The notes beneath the pieces are model-generated. The model worked only from the letters and a program-made list of their open reading frames with translations. It was not told where the DNA came from and made no database searches. This document shows positions 1 through 10,403 of a DNA stretch of 64,000 nucleotides, in pieces. The translations under genes and the position numbers were made by a program. Source of the stretch: Nocardia fluminea (GTDB lineage Bacteria; Actinomycetota; Actinomycetes; Mycobacteriales; Mycobacteriaceae); the NCBI RefSeq assembly GCF_002846365.1, contig NZ_PJMW01000002.1, forward strand, positions 124,001-188,000, written 5' to 3'. Position 1 is the first letter of the stretch. The number at the start of each line of letters is the position of its first letter.

Positions 1-418
1 TCGGCTCGGCGAACTCGGCGCGCAACACCCCGAGCGTGGTCAGGGCGGGGAGGGGATTCAGCGGGTCGACGGGCACCCGTTCGACGCGGCCACCGGGGGC
101 CGACTTCACCAGCGTCGCCTTCGGTGCCTGGCCGTATTCGACGATCACCGGAACACTCGGCTTGCCCTCAGTGGCGCTGACCGGCGACCCGACCATGCTG
201 TTGACCAGCGTGCTCATGCCCGCCTGCGGTTCACCGACGACGACGATCCGGACCCGCGGATCGCTGAGCCTGGCCCGCACCATGCCGAGGCGGGCGTCGA
301 GGTCGTTGCGGCCGCCCGAGCGGACCAGTTCCCGCAGTTCGTCGACCAGCTCGACAACGGGAGCCATCACATCCGGATGCTTCACCGTCGCGGTCTGCAG
401 TCCGGCTGCGGCAGACAC
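1..418 (-). CDS. IniA-like dynamin-family GTPase, 3' end outside window
   Basis: N-terminal 139 codons of a P-loop GTPase that continues beyond position 1. I chose the GTG at 418 because GAGGGA lies just upstream; an in-frame ATG at 367 is the alternative. The text ELVDELRELV, then ARLSDPRVRIVVVGEP, then a phosphate loop followed by LVNSMVG matches the layout of mycobacterial IniA, a membrane-associated dynamin-like protein of the isoniazid-inducible iniBAC operon (established for M. tuberculosis). The gene follows the Gly/Pro-rich gene by 44 bp and is probably co-transcribed with it. Oddity: the phosphate loop reads GEPQAGMS, with Met in place of the catalytic Lys of GxxxxGKS/T. The G2-G4 motifs lie outside the window, so GTPase activity cannot be judged. 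The family call is fairly sure; the exact paralogue is not. Confidence 0.72.
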   Translation of the reverse strand, partial: MSAAAGLQTATVKHPDVMAPVVELVDELRELVRSGGRNDLDARLGMVRARLSDPRVRIVVVGEPQAGMSTLVNSMVGSPVSATEGKPSVPVIVEYGQAPKATLVKSAPGGRVERVPVDPLNPLPALTTLGVLRAEFAEP

Positions 419-462
419 CTGTCCCTCACTCTCGTCGCATCGACACGGCCGAAATCGTCGTG

Positions 463-2481
463 TCAGACCACGAAGTCATACCCGTGGTGCTCGACGGGAA
501 ACGCGGCAGCGAGCAAATCGCCGCCACCCATGCCCGTATCGAACAATCCGGCCGAAACGCCATGGTAGCCGCTGTCGTGCTGGTCGAACTCCGCGGCGAT
601 CGGCTTGGTCTCGATGACCGGGGGTTTCACCGGCGCGACGGTCGGCTGCACCGTGACCGGCGGCGGGGTGACCACCGACGGTGGGTCGATGTCGACGGTC
701 GGCTGCTTGGTCGGCGGATCGATGGTCGGCTGCTTCGTCGGCGCCGTCGGCTGCTGGGTGGGCACCGACGCGCTCGTGTGCGGGGTGGTCTGGCTCGGCA
801 CGTCGACGGTGGGCGTGCTGCCACCGGTCGAGGGTGTGGTCACGCCGCCGGTGCTGGTCCCCGGCTTGGTGGTGAAGTCGTCGTCGGGTGTGGTCGGCTT
901 GGTCGGGGCGGTCTGGCCGGTCGACGGCACCGTGATCGGCACCTTGGTGACATCGGGCGTGCTCGGGGCCGTGACCGTGGGCACCTTCACCGTCGTGGGG
1001 GTGTCGAGGTCGACCGTCGGGACCTTGGAGGGGACCGTCACCGGCGCGGTGGTCGGGGTGTGGCCGCCACCGGAGACTTCGGGCAGCACAACGGGTTTCG
1101 TCGGTGTGGCCGGTGCGAACAGCGCGGGCACCGAGGCCGCGGGCGCGGTCAGCGGCGAAACAGCGTGCTGGCCGAACACATTCGCGATCGGGGTGGAGGC
1201 CACGTCGGGCTGGATGGTGGTCTGCAACGGCGTGCTGACCACGGGGTTGACCGCGACCGGCGCGGGAGCCGCGGGTGCGAGCGGGGCGGGCGCCGGGGCG
1301 ATCGGGGCCGGGGCGGGAGCCGACGCGAACGGTGTGGCCGCGGCGGGCGCCGGAGCCGCGGGGGCCGGCGCCGCGAGCGCGGGAGCGGCGGGTGCCGTCG
1401 TGCCCGGCAGACCGATACCCGACGAGGACGAACCGGGCAGGCCGGGAGCGCCCGACGACGAGTTGCCCAGTCCGCCACCACCGGACGAGGAGGTGCCGAG
1501 GCCGGACCCGGACGGTGTCGCGCCCGCCGTGTCACCGGGAACCTTCAGCCCGTCGCCGAGCCATTGGCCGTAGTCGTCGAGCTGATCGCCCACCTGACCG
1601 ACCTGCACGTCGACCTTCATCTGCGAGGTGGCCCACACTCCGTCGAGCCCGACGTGGACATCGACCTGCCAGTCGGTGGTCACCATCGCGCCGACGCCGT
1701 CGAACATGCCACCGATACCGTCGAACATGCCACCGGGCGCGTTGGCACCGGCCAGGTCTCCGTTGGGCAGACCGACGCTGTCGTAGCCGGGGATGCCGAA
1801 GCCGTGGCCGGGCAGACCGTCGTAGCCGGGGATACCGATGCCGCCGCCCGGTAGTCCGCCGAAATCGGGCAGGCCGTTGCCGGTGCCGGGCAGTTCCAGC
1901 CCGGGAAGATTTCCGTTGCCCGGCAGCCCTTCGAAACCGGGCAGGTCGAAGCCGGGATCCGGGGTGTTGCCGGGGAGCGGGTTCGGGGTGTCGTGGTAGC
2001 CCGGCCCGGCGGGTGTGTGCCCGTAGCCGGGAATGCCGAGGCCACTGGCGGAGTCGTCACCGCCGGGGATCCGGAACTCACGTTCATTGTCGGAGCCGGG
2101 AGTCTCTGGGCGCCGGTCGGATTCGTGCGGCGCGGCGACCATCGAGACGTCGGGCTGCGGCGCGGTGAACGGCGTGTGCGGCACCGCGGGGGCGGGCGGG
2201 GGCTCGACGGCCAAATCGGGGAAGGTCACGATCGGGCTGGGGGCGTCCGGGCTCGGATCGCTGGGGACGGTCTGCTGCGACCAGCCCGCGTACCGGCTGT
2301 CGGCATTGCTGGTGCCCGGCTCGCGCGTGGTCCCGTTGGCCGCGACCAACGCGCCACCGGTGACATAGGCGCCGGCCCTGGCCACCCGGGCTACGCCGTT
2401 GGCGATGCGGTAGGCCGTGTCCGATCCCGCCGCCTCTTCCGCGCGCGCGGCACCGTCGTCGAAAGGCAGATCACGCGTCAT
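463..2481 (-). CDS. Gly/Pro/Ala-rich low-complexity protein at the IniB position
   Basis: About 672 residues. I chose the ATG at 2481 because GGAG sits six bases upstream; the ORF stays open to 2544. The N-terminal 50 residues look globular (DGAARAEEAAGSDTAYRIAN). Next comes a stretch of repeated GLPG/GIPGY units, then a short conserved-looking patch (DVHVGLDGVWATSQMKVDVQ), then long Ala/Pro- and Thr/Pro/Val-rich segments. The C-terminus is less biased (HDSGYHGVSAGLFDTGMGGG). No signal peptide or membrane segment is evident. In mycobacteria the gene before iniA is the Gly-rich iniB; this protein occupies the same place but lacks a recognisable IniB N-terminal domain. A cell-envelope stress role is therefore inference from context only. 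Function unknown. Confidence 0.7.
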   Translation of the reverse strand: MTRDLPFDDGAARAEEAAGSDTAYRIANGVARVARAGAYVTGGALVAANGTTREPGTSNADSRYAGWSQQTVPSDPSPDAPSPIVTFPDLAVEPPPAPAVPHTPFTAPQPDVSMVAAPHESDRRPETPGSDNEREFRIPGGDDSASGLGIPGYGHTPAGPGYHDTPNPLPGNTPDPGFDLPGFEGLPGNGNLPGLELPGTGNGLPDFGGLPGGGIGIPGYDGLPGHGFGIPGYDSVGLPNGDLAGANAPGGMFDGIGGMFDGVGAMVTTDWQVDVHVGLDGVWATSQMKVDVQVGQVGDQLDDYGQWLGDGLKVPGDTAGATPSGSGLGTSSSGGGGLGNSSSGAPGLPGSSSSGIGLPGTTAPAAPALAAPAPAAPAPAAATPFASAPAPAPIAPAPAPLAPAAPAPVAVNPVVSTPLQTTIQPDVASTPIANVFGQHAVSPLTAPAASVPALFAPATPTKPVVLPEVSGGGHTPTTAPVTVPSKVPTVDLDTPTTVKVPTVTAPSTPDVTKVPITVPSTGQTAPTKPTTPDDDFTTKPGTSTGGVTTPSTGGSTPTVDVPSQTTPHTSASVPTQQPTAPTKQPTIDPPTKQPTVDIDPPSVVTPPPVTVQPTVAPVKPPVIETKPIAAEFDQHDSGYHGVSAGLFDTGMGGGDLLAAAFPVEHHGYDFVV

Positions 2482-2767
2482 CAAAGCTCCAACACTCGCA
2501 TCTCTGTGGTTCCCCACCACAAACAGCGGCGAAGTGAGGCCCATCCAACACTATTTCCCGGACGTCGGCCTGTCATTTCGTGCAGGCCGGTTGGTACCAC
2601 GCTCACCTTATGGCGAGCAACATCTTTCGGCGAGCCCGGGGAATCAGGGGCGCGCGCGATCCCAAGAGAACTCTAACGATTGCTCAACAGAGCGTGAAGA
2701 TCGGCGTCCTAGCGTCGGTGCGGTCGACCGAGAAGGTCGATGAAACGCACAGTCAGGAGCCCTGATC

Positions 2768-3169
2768 ATGACCGCACTTTCCACCCGCACCCGCGTCAAG
2801 GCCGCCGCACTGGCCGGCGGCGTCGCGGTGATCACCGCCGCTGTGACGGGCGTCGCGTCCGCCCATCCGGGCGAGCGTCCCGACGACGACCGGGCGACCA
2901 CGATCATCTGCACCGCCCCGGGCGGCGAGAACGTGCCCGGATCGCCTCCGCTCCTCGCCGAGCCCGGTATCCATATCGAGCGCGACATCCCCGGTGGACC
3001 GGGCCGTGAACCCGGCCGGATCCGCATCGAGCGCGGCGCTCCGGGGCACCTCGCAGCACCGGCGGACGGCCCCGTGGAATGCCGGCGGATCCACGCCGAT
3101 GGTGAGCGCGCTCTCGTCCCCGCACCGGAAACCGGTTCTGCCGGCACCCAGCCCGCACGACCGTACTGA
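2768..3169 (+). CDS. Small secreted protein of unknown function
   Basis: 133 residues starting at an ATG preceded by AGGAG. The N-terminus is a classical Sec signal peptide: basic TRTRVK, then a hydrophobic Ala/Val/Gly segment, then VASA, a likely signal peptidase I site before HPGER. The mature part is about 100 residues, Pro/Gly/Arg-rich, with two Cys (IICTAPGG and PVECRRI) that could form one disulfide after export. I recognise no domain. It lies 36 bp before prrA on the same strand, so it may share a promoter with or be controlled by that two-component system, but nothing in the sequence proves this. Confidence 0.7.
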   Translation: MTALSTRTRVKAAALAGGVAVITAAVTGVASAHPGERPDDDRATTIICTAPGGENVPGSPPLLAEPGIHIERDIPGGPGREPGRIRIERGAPGHLAAPADGPVECRRIHADGERALVPAPETGSAGTQPARPY

Positions 3170-3204
3170 CCAGCACAAACAACGGAAAACACTAGGGTGA
3201 GTGC

Positions 3205-3897
3205 ATGACGGGACAGCAGATCTTGGTCGTCGACGACGAGGTCCGCGTGCTCGCGTCGCTGCGGCGCGGCCTCGAGCTCTCGGGCTTCGAGGTGATCACC
3301 GCGCCCGACGGCGCTCGCGCACTCTCCCTGGTGGGAACCGCCGCACCCGACGCGATGGTGCTCGACGTGAACATGCCCGAGCTCGACGGCGTCGGCGTGG
3401 TCACCGCGCTGCGCGCGATCGGCAACGACATCCCCATCTGTGTGCTCAGCGCACGCAGCGCGGTGACCGACCGGATCGCCGCACTCGAACGTGGTGCCGA
3501 CGACTATCTGACCAAGCCGTTCGATCTGGGCGAGCTGGTGGCGCGGCTGCGCGCGCTGTTGCGGCGCCGTCCGGTCACCGCGGCCCCGTCGGCCGACACC
3601 ATCCAGGTCGGCGAGGTGGTGATCGACCTGACCGGTCATCGGGTGCACGCGGGATCGGCGCCGGTCGATCTCACCAAACGGGAGTTCGAACTGCTCGCGA
3701 TGCTGGCGCGCAATGCCGGAATCGTGCTCGGACGCGAGCAGATCCTCTCCGCCGTCTGGGGTTACGACTTCAGCACCGACACCAATGTGGTCGATGTGTT
3801 CGTCTCGTATCTGCGGCGCAAACTGGAGGCCGAGGGTGTCGCGCGGGTGGTGCACACCGTGCGCGGGGTCGGGTTCGTGTTGCGGGATCAGCCGTGA
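3205..3897 (+). CDS. prrA: OmpR-family response regulator, PrrA-like
   Basis: 230 residues. The receiver domain has the acidic pair in LVVDDE, the phospho-acceptor Asp54 in [10 protein letters not shown], the Ser switch in VLSARS and the Lys in TKPF. The winged-helix DNA-binding domain (about 125-228) contains LTKREFELL and [15 protein letters not shown] and ends in [11 protein letters not shown]. The text follows M. tuberculosis PrrA closely throughout. PrrA-PrrB of mycobacteria is linked to early intracellular growth and respiration or nitrogen adaptation (established there, not shown here). The stop overlaps the kinase start by four bases (GTGA), so the pair is translationally coupled. It acts in the cytoplasm on promoters that cannot be predicted here. 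Confidence 0.92.
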   Translation: MTGQQILVVDDEVRVLASLRRGLELSGFEVITAPDGARALSLVGTAAPDAMVLDVNMPELDGVGVVTALRAIGNDIPICVLSARSAVTDRIAALERGADDYLTKPFDLGELVARLRALLRRRPVTAAPSADTIQVGEVVIDLTGHRVHAGSAPVDLTKREFELLAMLARNAGIVLGREQILSAVWGYDFSTDTNVVDVFVSYLRRKLEAEGVARVVHTVRGVGFVLRDQP

Positions 3898-5180
3898 GGG
3901 CCTCGTGGTCGTTGCGGGTCCGGGTCGCCTTGGTGTCGGCGGCGGTGGCCGCGCTGGTCGCGGTGACCCTCGGGCTGACCTATGCCGCGCTGCTGAAAGT
4001 CACGGGCACGAGCCAGCTCGATCAGACCGTGTCCACCATGCGGGTGCAGATCGCGCAGCGCTACGACGGCGCGCCCGTGGAACCGCCTCGACTGCAGGAT
4101 CCGTCGGCCCCGGTTCCGTTGCCCCCCACCGCCTTAGCGCGTGAGCGCACGATCGTGATTCCCGGCGCCCCGCCCGATGACGCGCTCGCCCAGGTCCAGG
4201 GCGCTCCGGGGATGCTGGTGCGGCTCGATCCCGATCGTGAACTCGTCGAGGCCGCCATCACCCGCAGCCAGCTGATCGGCCTCGGCATCGGTGTGGCCGG
4301 GGTGATCGTGGCCGCCGTATTGGGTTGGGTGCTGGCCGGATTCGCCGCCCGCCCGCTGCGCAAGCTCGCCACCGCCACCCATGAGATCGACACCCTCGAC
4401 GAGTTGCCGCCACTGTCGGGACGCGGCGCCAAGGAGGCCGAGGAACTCTCCGACGCGATCAACCGGATGCTGGCGCGCCTCGAGACCGCACACGGCGAGA
4501 CCCGCCGGGCACTGGCCGGCGCCCGCGACTTCGCCGCCGTCTGCGCCCACGAACTGCGCACTCCGCTCACGGCCATGCGCACCGACCTGCAGGTGCTCGC
4601 GGGCACCGAGTTGCCCGCCGGCCAACGCGGCGCCGTCCTCGCCGATGTACTGGCCGCCGAGGGCCAGATCGAGCGCATCCTCACCGATCTGGAACGCCTC
4701 GCCGTCGGCGAGCTCACCGATCACGGCGCGTTCGAACCGTTCGAGCTGTGCGAGACCCTCGATCGCGCGGTGCAGAACGCACGCCGCGCGCACCCCGGTG
4801 TGGACATCACCCTCTCCGCCTGCGACCCGGTCCCCGTCCACGGATTGCCCGGCGGGATCATGCTGATCGTGACCAACGCGGTCGCCAACGCGGTGCTGCA
4901 CGGACAAGCCACAGAGGTCACTGTCGCCGCACGGGCAACCGTCGACGGCGCCGAGATCACCATCGACGACAACGGCGTCGGCATTCCGGAACACCTGTCC
5001 CCCACCGCTTTCGACCGCTTCGCCAAACGCCCCGGTTCGCCGGGCTCCGGTCTCGGGCTCGCACTGGTTCGCCAGCAGGCCGAATTGCACTCCGGCACCG
5101 CCGAACTGGTGCACAGCCCGCTCGGCGGCGTCCGGCTGCGGGTGGAAATAGCTCAGGCGCCGGTGAGCACCGGCGCCTGA
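3894..5180 (+). CDS. prrB: Membrane sensor histidine kinase, PrrB-like
   Basis: 428 residues, GTG start overlapping the prrA stop. Membrane segments lie at about 11-31 and 127-149 and flank an extracytoplasmic loop of about 95 residues rich in Pro. A HAMP linker follows, then the H-box [19 protein letters not shown] with phospho-acceptor His219. The catalytic ATPase domain has the N-box ([11 protein letters not shown]), DDNGVGIPE and GSGLGLAL. This order and the H-box match PrrB of mycobacteria. The reaction is ATP-dependent autophosphorylation and transfer to Asp54 of the upstream regulator. The last 28 bases, including the stop, form a hairpin that may end the transcript. The signal sensed is unknown. 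Confidence 0.9.
   Translation: MRASWSLRVRVALVSAAVAALVAVTLGLTYAALLKVTGTSQLDQTVSTMRVQIAQRYDGAPVEPPRLQDPSAPVPLPPTALARERTIVIPGAPPDDALAQVQGAPGMLVRLDPDRELVEAAITRSQLIGLGIGVAGVIVAAVLGWVLAGFAARPLRKLATATHEIDTLDELPPLSGRGAKEAEELSDAINRMLARLETAHGETRRALAGARDFAAVCAHELRTPLTAMRTDLQVLAGTELPAGQRGAVLADVLAAEGQIERILTDLERLAVGELTDHGAFEPFELCETLDRAVQNARRAHPGVDITLSACDPVPVHGLPGGIMLIVTNAVANAVLHGQATEVTVAARATVDGAEITIDDNGVGIPEHLSPTAFDRFAKRPGSPGSGLGLALVRQQAELHSGTAELVHSPLGGVRLRVEIAQAPVSTGA
5153..5180. terminator. Perfect hairpin over the prrB stop codon
   Basis: The arms TCAGGCGCCGGTG (5153-5165) and CACCGGCGCCTGA (5168-5180) are exact reverse complements separated by AG. The right arm ends on the prrB stop. prrB and lepA converge only eight bases further on, so the element could serve both directions. 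There is no U-tract. Confidence 0.6.
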
Positions 5181-5188
5181 GAGTCGTT

Positions 5189-7027
<1,839 letters not shown>

Positions 7028-7131
7028 TCCACTCCTCGCGGGTATAGGCGAACTGCGCCCATCGTCCCATGCGACGAACCCCGGCCCTGTCACCGGTGCA
7101 CCGAAGTGCGAGTCGGCGTTATATTTCACAG

Positions 7132-7683
7132 ATGGCCAGCAGTTGGAACAGTCTCGGCAAGCAGCTCGGCGTCATCGCCAAGGAGCAGGGGCCCAAGATC
7201 GTGCGCAAGCAGGGGCCACGACTGCTAGAGAAGCTGGTGGACGCACTGGCGACCAAGCCGGGACCCGCCGTCGCGGTGCGCCCGACGGCCTCGACCCCCG
7301 TCCCGACGGCGCATCGCGCCCGCCAGATCGTCTACTGCCCGCAGCTGGACGGGCGCGCCGACCCCGGCGAGATCGTGTGGACCTGGGTGCCGTTCGAGGA
7401 AGACCCGACCAATGGCAAGGACCGGCCGGTGCTGGTGGTCGGGCGCGATCGCAAGACCCTGCTCGGACTGATGCTGTCGTCGAAGGCCGACCGCGCCCAC
7501 GATCACAACTGGGTGGGCATCGGTACCGGGCCGTGGGATCACGACGGCAGGCCCAGCTGGGTGCGACTCGACCGGGTACTCGACGTGCCCGAGGACGGCA
7601 TCCGGCGCGAGGGCGCGATCGTCGAGCGCAAGACCTTCGACCTGGTCGCGCACCGGTTGGTCGCCGAATACAGCTGGAGCTGA
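7132..7683 (+). CDS. PemK/MazF-fold protein, no antitoxin partner
   Basis: 183 residues from the ATG at 7132. No Shine-Dalgarno sequence is visible, so the mRNA may be leaderless. Residues 1-60 are basic and low in complexity ([20 protein letters not shown]). Residues from about 70 carry a PemK/MazF-like core ([20 protein letters not shown], then PVLVVGRD, then [15 protein letters not shown]). That fold contains the MazF endoribonuclease toxins, but no antitoxin-sized ORF adjoins this gene and it sits in a conserved housekeeping context beside lepA. I therefore regard it as a chromosomal family member of unknown function. A strong palindromic terminator follows. Confidence 0.75.
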   Translation: MASSWNSLGKQLGVIAKEQGPKIVRKQGPRLLEKLVDALATKPGPAVAVRPTASTPVPTAHRARQIVYCPQLDGRADPGEIVWTWVPFEEDPTNGKDRPVLVVGRDRKTLLGLMLSSKADRAHDHNWVGIGTGPWDHDGRPSWVRLDRVLDVPEDGIRREGAIVERKTFDLVAHRLVAEYSWS

Positions 7684-7690
7684 ACGACAA

Positions 7691-7728
7691 TCGAACCCCG
7701 GCCCGCAGGAAGCCGGGCCGGGGTTCGA
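7691..7728. terminator. Bidirectional hairpin terminator
   Basis: TCGAACCCCGGCCC and GGGCCGGGGTTCGA form a perfect 14-bp stem with a 10-nt loop between two convergent genes (stops at 7683 and 7739). Position and stability indicate a shared terminator. Confidence 0.8.
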
Positions 7729-7738
7729 CGGTTCGTGG

Positions 7739-8515
7739 CTAGGAGTGCACGTCCTTGGATCGGCCGAAGATCAGGCCGTAGAGCAGTGCGCCCAGTGCCC
7801 CGCCGATCAGCGGGAACACGATGAACGCCCATATCTGGCCCATCGCCCCGTCCTGGTACGGCGCGACGCCCAGGCTGCGCGCCGGATTCACCGAGGTGTT
7901 GTCGATCGGCAGCGAGACCAGATAGATCACCGTGAGGGTGACACCGATCGAGAGCCCGGCCAGCGGCACGTCGGAGATCTGGTCGGTCGAGGCCAGCACC
8001 ACGAACACCAGCAGCGCGGTGAGCATCACCTCGATGATGATGGTGGCCGCCAGGCCGTACCCGTTCTGCACCACCACCTCCCCGAGCGGACCGGTCACCG
8101 CCGACGGGCTGTGCGCACCCCAGCCGTTGGCGCCGAGCCCGTCGACCGGGCGGTCGTAGGCCGGCAGATTGTTGGCCAACGCGAACAGCACCAGTCCGGC
8201 GAGGAACGCGCCGACCAACTGAGCGATCACATAACCCACCGCCCCGATCGCGCTGATCCGCCCGAGCAGCATGTGCCCCAGCGTGACAGCGGGGTTGACG
8301 TGGCAGCCCGAGATCGGCCCGATCGCGTAGACCAGAAACATCAGCGACAGCCCGAAGGCGAAGGCGACACCGAGCGGACCGACCCGATCGCCCGCCAGCA
8401 CCATCGTGCCGACGCCACACATCACCAGGATGAAAGTGCCGAGCCCCTCGGCCGCCCACTTCTTCGGCTCCGGGACGACTTCGACGTCGACGAGTTCCTG
8501 TGCAGTGGGAGACAT
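7739..8515 (-). CDS. aqpZ: Aquaporin (AqpZ-type major intrinsic protein)
   Basis: 258 residues with six hydrophobic membrane segments and the two half-helix selectivity motifs: HVNPAVTLGH in the first half and SVNPARSLG in the second. The conserved Arg after the second NPA is present, as expected for water channels. A relatively polar segment (about 122-145, RPVDGLGANGWGAHSPSAV) lies in the extracellular loop between helices three and four. It facilitates passive water flow through the cytoplasmic membrane; glycerol passage cannot be excluded from sequence. GAGG precedes the ATG. It is transcribed alone, with hairpins on both sides. Confidence 0.92.
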   Translation of the reverse strand: MSPTAQELVDVEVVPEPKKWAAEGLGTFILVMCGVGTMVLAGDRVGPLGVAFAFGLSLMFLVYAIGPISGCHVNPAVTLGHMLLGRISAIGAVGYVIAQLVGAFLAGLVLFALANNLPAYDRPVDGLGANGWGAHSPSAVTGPLGEVVVQNGYGLAATIIIEVMLTALLVFVVLASTDQISDVPLAGLSIGVTLTVIYLVSLPIDNTSVNPARSLGVAPYQDGAMGQIWAFIVFPLIGGALGALLYGLIFGRSKDVHS

Positions 8516-8543
8516 CGGCTGCTACCTCTCCGGGAGGAATCAT

Positions 8544-8561
8544 CCCCGCGGCGAAGCGGGG
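8544..8561 (-). terminator. GC hairpin after the transglutaminase operon
   Basis: CCCCGC and GCGGGG pair around GGCGAA in the 67-bp gap between the transglutaminase stop (8583) and the aquaporin start (8515). It probably ends the upstream operon. Read on the minus strand it runs into GCGGGGATGATTCC, which resembles the 3' end of a type I-E CRISPR repeat. Confidence 0.5.
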
Positions 8562-8582
8562 TCCGCACGAGCCTCTCGGACA

Positions 8583-9425
8583 TTACGCGAGCCGGGTGAC
8601 CTCCACAACGACCTCGAGGTCGGTCGAGCCGCCGCCGGAGAACACGCCTTTCAGCGGCGGCACGTCCGCGTAGTCACGGCCGACGCCGACCGATACGTGC
8701 TGCTCGTTGACGGCGAGATTATTCGTCGGGTCGTAGCCCCACCACTGCCCCGTCCAGGCCTCGATCCACGCGTGCGACTGGCCCGCCACCGTTTCGCCGA
8801 TCGCCGCGCCCGGCTTCGGATGCAGGTAGCCGGACACGTAGCGACTGGGAATTCCCATGCTGCGCAACAGCACCAGTGTCAGATGGGCGTAGTCCTGGCA
8901 CACGCCACGACGCTCAGCGAACGCCTGCAGCGCCGAGGTGTGCACCGACGTCGTGCCCGCGATGTAGTCCATCTCCTTGTGCACCCACTCGGCCGCGCGC
9001 ACCACCGCCTTGGCCGGCTCCTCACCGCGCGAGAGCTGACGCGCCACGGTCGACAGTTTGCGATCGCGCGGCACATAGGCGGTGGGACTGAGCATTTCGT
9101 CGAACCTGTCGATGACGCGCCCGCCCTGCAGTTCGTCCCAGCTCAGTTCCTCGGTGGGCTCGGCGAACGGTTCGGTCTCGACCACCGACGACCCGGTCAC
9201 CTCGAGTTCGGTGTGCGGTGCGTGCAGGTCGAAGGCCGTGACCGCGGTGCCCCAGTAGTCGGTGTAGCGGTAAGCCCTTGTGGCGGGCACGGTTTCGACG
9301 CGATTGAGGATCACGTTCTGTCTGCTGTCGGCGCGCGGGGTGAGCCTGGCCTCGTTGAACGAGCGCGTCACGGGCGCGTCGTAGACATAACCGGTGGTGT
9401 GGACCACCCTGATCCGCCAACTCAT
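8583..9425 (-). CDS. Bacterial transglutaminase-like cysteine peptidase
   Basis: 280 residues beginning MSWRIRVVHTT, at an ATG after AGAGGGAG that overlaps the preceding stop. The N-terminal beta domain is followed by the papain-like core with Cys in RRGVCQDYAH, His in SHAWIEAW and Asp in WGYDPTNN, the full catalytic triad. The family includes peptidases and amidases. The neighbours are an alpha-E protein and a circularly permuted ATP-grasp enzyme, and this triplet is widely conserved in actinobacteria and proteobacteria. That suggests a peptide ligation and trimming pathway whose product is not established. The M. tuberculosis counterpart is Rv2409c, by synteny. Confidence 0.9.
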   Translation of the reverse strand: MSWRIRVVHTTGYVYDAPVTRSFNEARLTPRADSRQNVILNRVETVPATRAYRYTDYWGTAVTAFDLHAPHTELEVTGSSVVETEPFAEPTEELSWDELQGGRVIDRFDEMLSPTAYVPRDRKLSTVARQLSRGEEPAKAVVRAAEWVHKEMDYIAGTTSVHTSALQAFAERRGVCQDYAHLTLVLLRSMGIPSRYVSGYLHPKPGAAIGETVAGQSHAWIEAWTGQWWGYDPTNNLAVNEQHVSVGVGRDYADVPPLKGVFSGGGSTDLEVVVEVTRLA

Positions 9426-10399
9426 AGCTCTCCCTCTACCTGCACGCGGCTGTCCTGCTTGCTGCGCACGTCGGTCCACGCCACCCAGGGGGCGGCGTGA
9501 AAGTACTGGCGTGACACGGCTTCGCTGAGCTCACGGCACGATTTCTGCAAGGCGAGCAAGCGGCTCTGCAGATCTTCCAACAAGACTCCCGGCGGCAGGA
9601 ACTCGAGTTCGCTGCGTGCGCGGCCGAGCACGCGTTGCGCCTCGTGCCGCGCGCCGACGCGACTGCCCGGCCGCTGATCGAGCTCGGTCAGGCAGGCTTC
9701 GGCGACGCGCAGCGTGTGGAACACCGAACGCGGGAACAGGCGGTCGATCAGGATGAACTCGGCGACCCTGGCGGCGTCGAGGGCGCCGCGATGGGTGCGC
9801 AGGTAGGTGTCGTGCGCGCCCGCCGAACGCAGCACCGTCACCCAGGCGGGCGAGGAGGTCTTGTCCCCGGCACGCGAGAGCAGCAGGCGCACCATCATGT
9901 CCACGCGTTCGATGGACCGCCCCAGCAGCAGGAAGCGGTAGCCGTCATCGCGACTCAGCGTCGAGTCGGTCAGTCCGGTGAACATCGCCGCCCTGCCCTT
10001 GATGTAGGAGAAGAACTCGTGCGGGCCCAGCCCCCGCGCGGCCCGCTCCGCGGCGGCCATGCCGTTGTAGGTGGCATTGAGGCATTCCCACATCTCGCTC
10101 GACGTGACTTCGCGTGCGCCGCGGGCGTTCTCGCGGGCTTTGGTGATGGAGTCGCTGATCGAGACGCCGTGGTCGTGGCTGTAGGCGACGAGATCGGTGA
10201 CCGACCACACGTCGAGGCGAAGGCCCTCGGGCGGTTCGATCCCGAGCACCTTGAGCAGCACACGGGACGTGCGGTCCGCGTCGACGGTGGCGTCTTCGAG
10301 CAGTTGGTGCACCGCCACGTCCAGGATGCGCGCTGTGTCGTCGGCGCGCTCGACGTACCGGCCGATCCAGTAGAGGGATTCGGCGTTTCGAGCAAGCAT
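9422..10399 (-). CDS. Alpha-E domain protein
   Basis: 325 residues, predicted all-helical, starting MLARNAESLYWIGRYVERAD, the hallmark opening of the alpha-E family. Later LLGRSIERVDMMVRLLL repeats the pattern, consistent with an internal duplication. The stop overlaps the transglutaminase start by four bases, and the ATP-grasp gene ends four bases upstream, so the three are one transcript. Alpha-E proteins have no proven enzymatic activity and probably act as scaffold or partner of the ATP-grasp enzyme (inference from conserved linkage). It corresponds to Rv2410c by synteny. Confidence 0.88.
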   Translation of the reverse strand: MLARNAESLYWIGRYVERADDTARILDVAVHQLLEDATVDADRTSRVLLKVLGIEPPEGLRLDVWSVTDLVAYSHDHGVSISDSITKARENARGAREVTSSEMWECLNATYNGMAAAERAARGLGPHEFFSYIKGRAAMFTGLTDSTLSRDDGYRFLLLGRSIERVDMMVRLLLSRAGDKTSSPAWVTVLRSAGAHDTYLRTHRGALDAARVAEFILIDRLFPRSVFHTLRVAEACLTELDQRPGSRVGARHEAQRVLGRARSELEFLPPGVLLEDLQSRLLALQKSCRELSEAVSRQYFHAAPWVAWTDVRSKQDSRVQVEGEL

Positions 10400-10403
10400 G
10401 TCC

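Noticed and set aside
460..1854. Long plus-strand open frames opposite the Gly/Pro-rich gene
   Set aside because: Composition is Arg/Gly-rich noise typical of antisense frames in very GC-rich DNA; no domain and no ribosome site. The minus-strand gene has both a ribosome site and operon context.
4732..4744. SOS-box-like TCGAAC-C-GTTCGA
   Set aside because: Lies inside prrB and has a 1-bp instead of a 4-bp spacer; a coding coincidence.
7132..7683. Functional MazF toxin-antitoxin module
   Set aside because: No antitoxin ORF adjoins the gene and the extension plus housekeeping context argue against a typical module.
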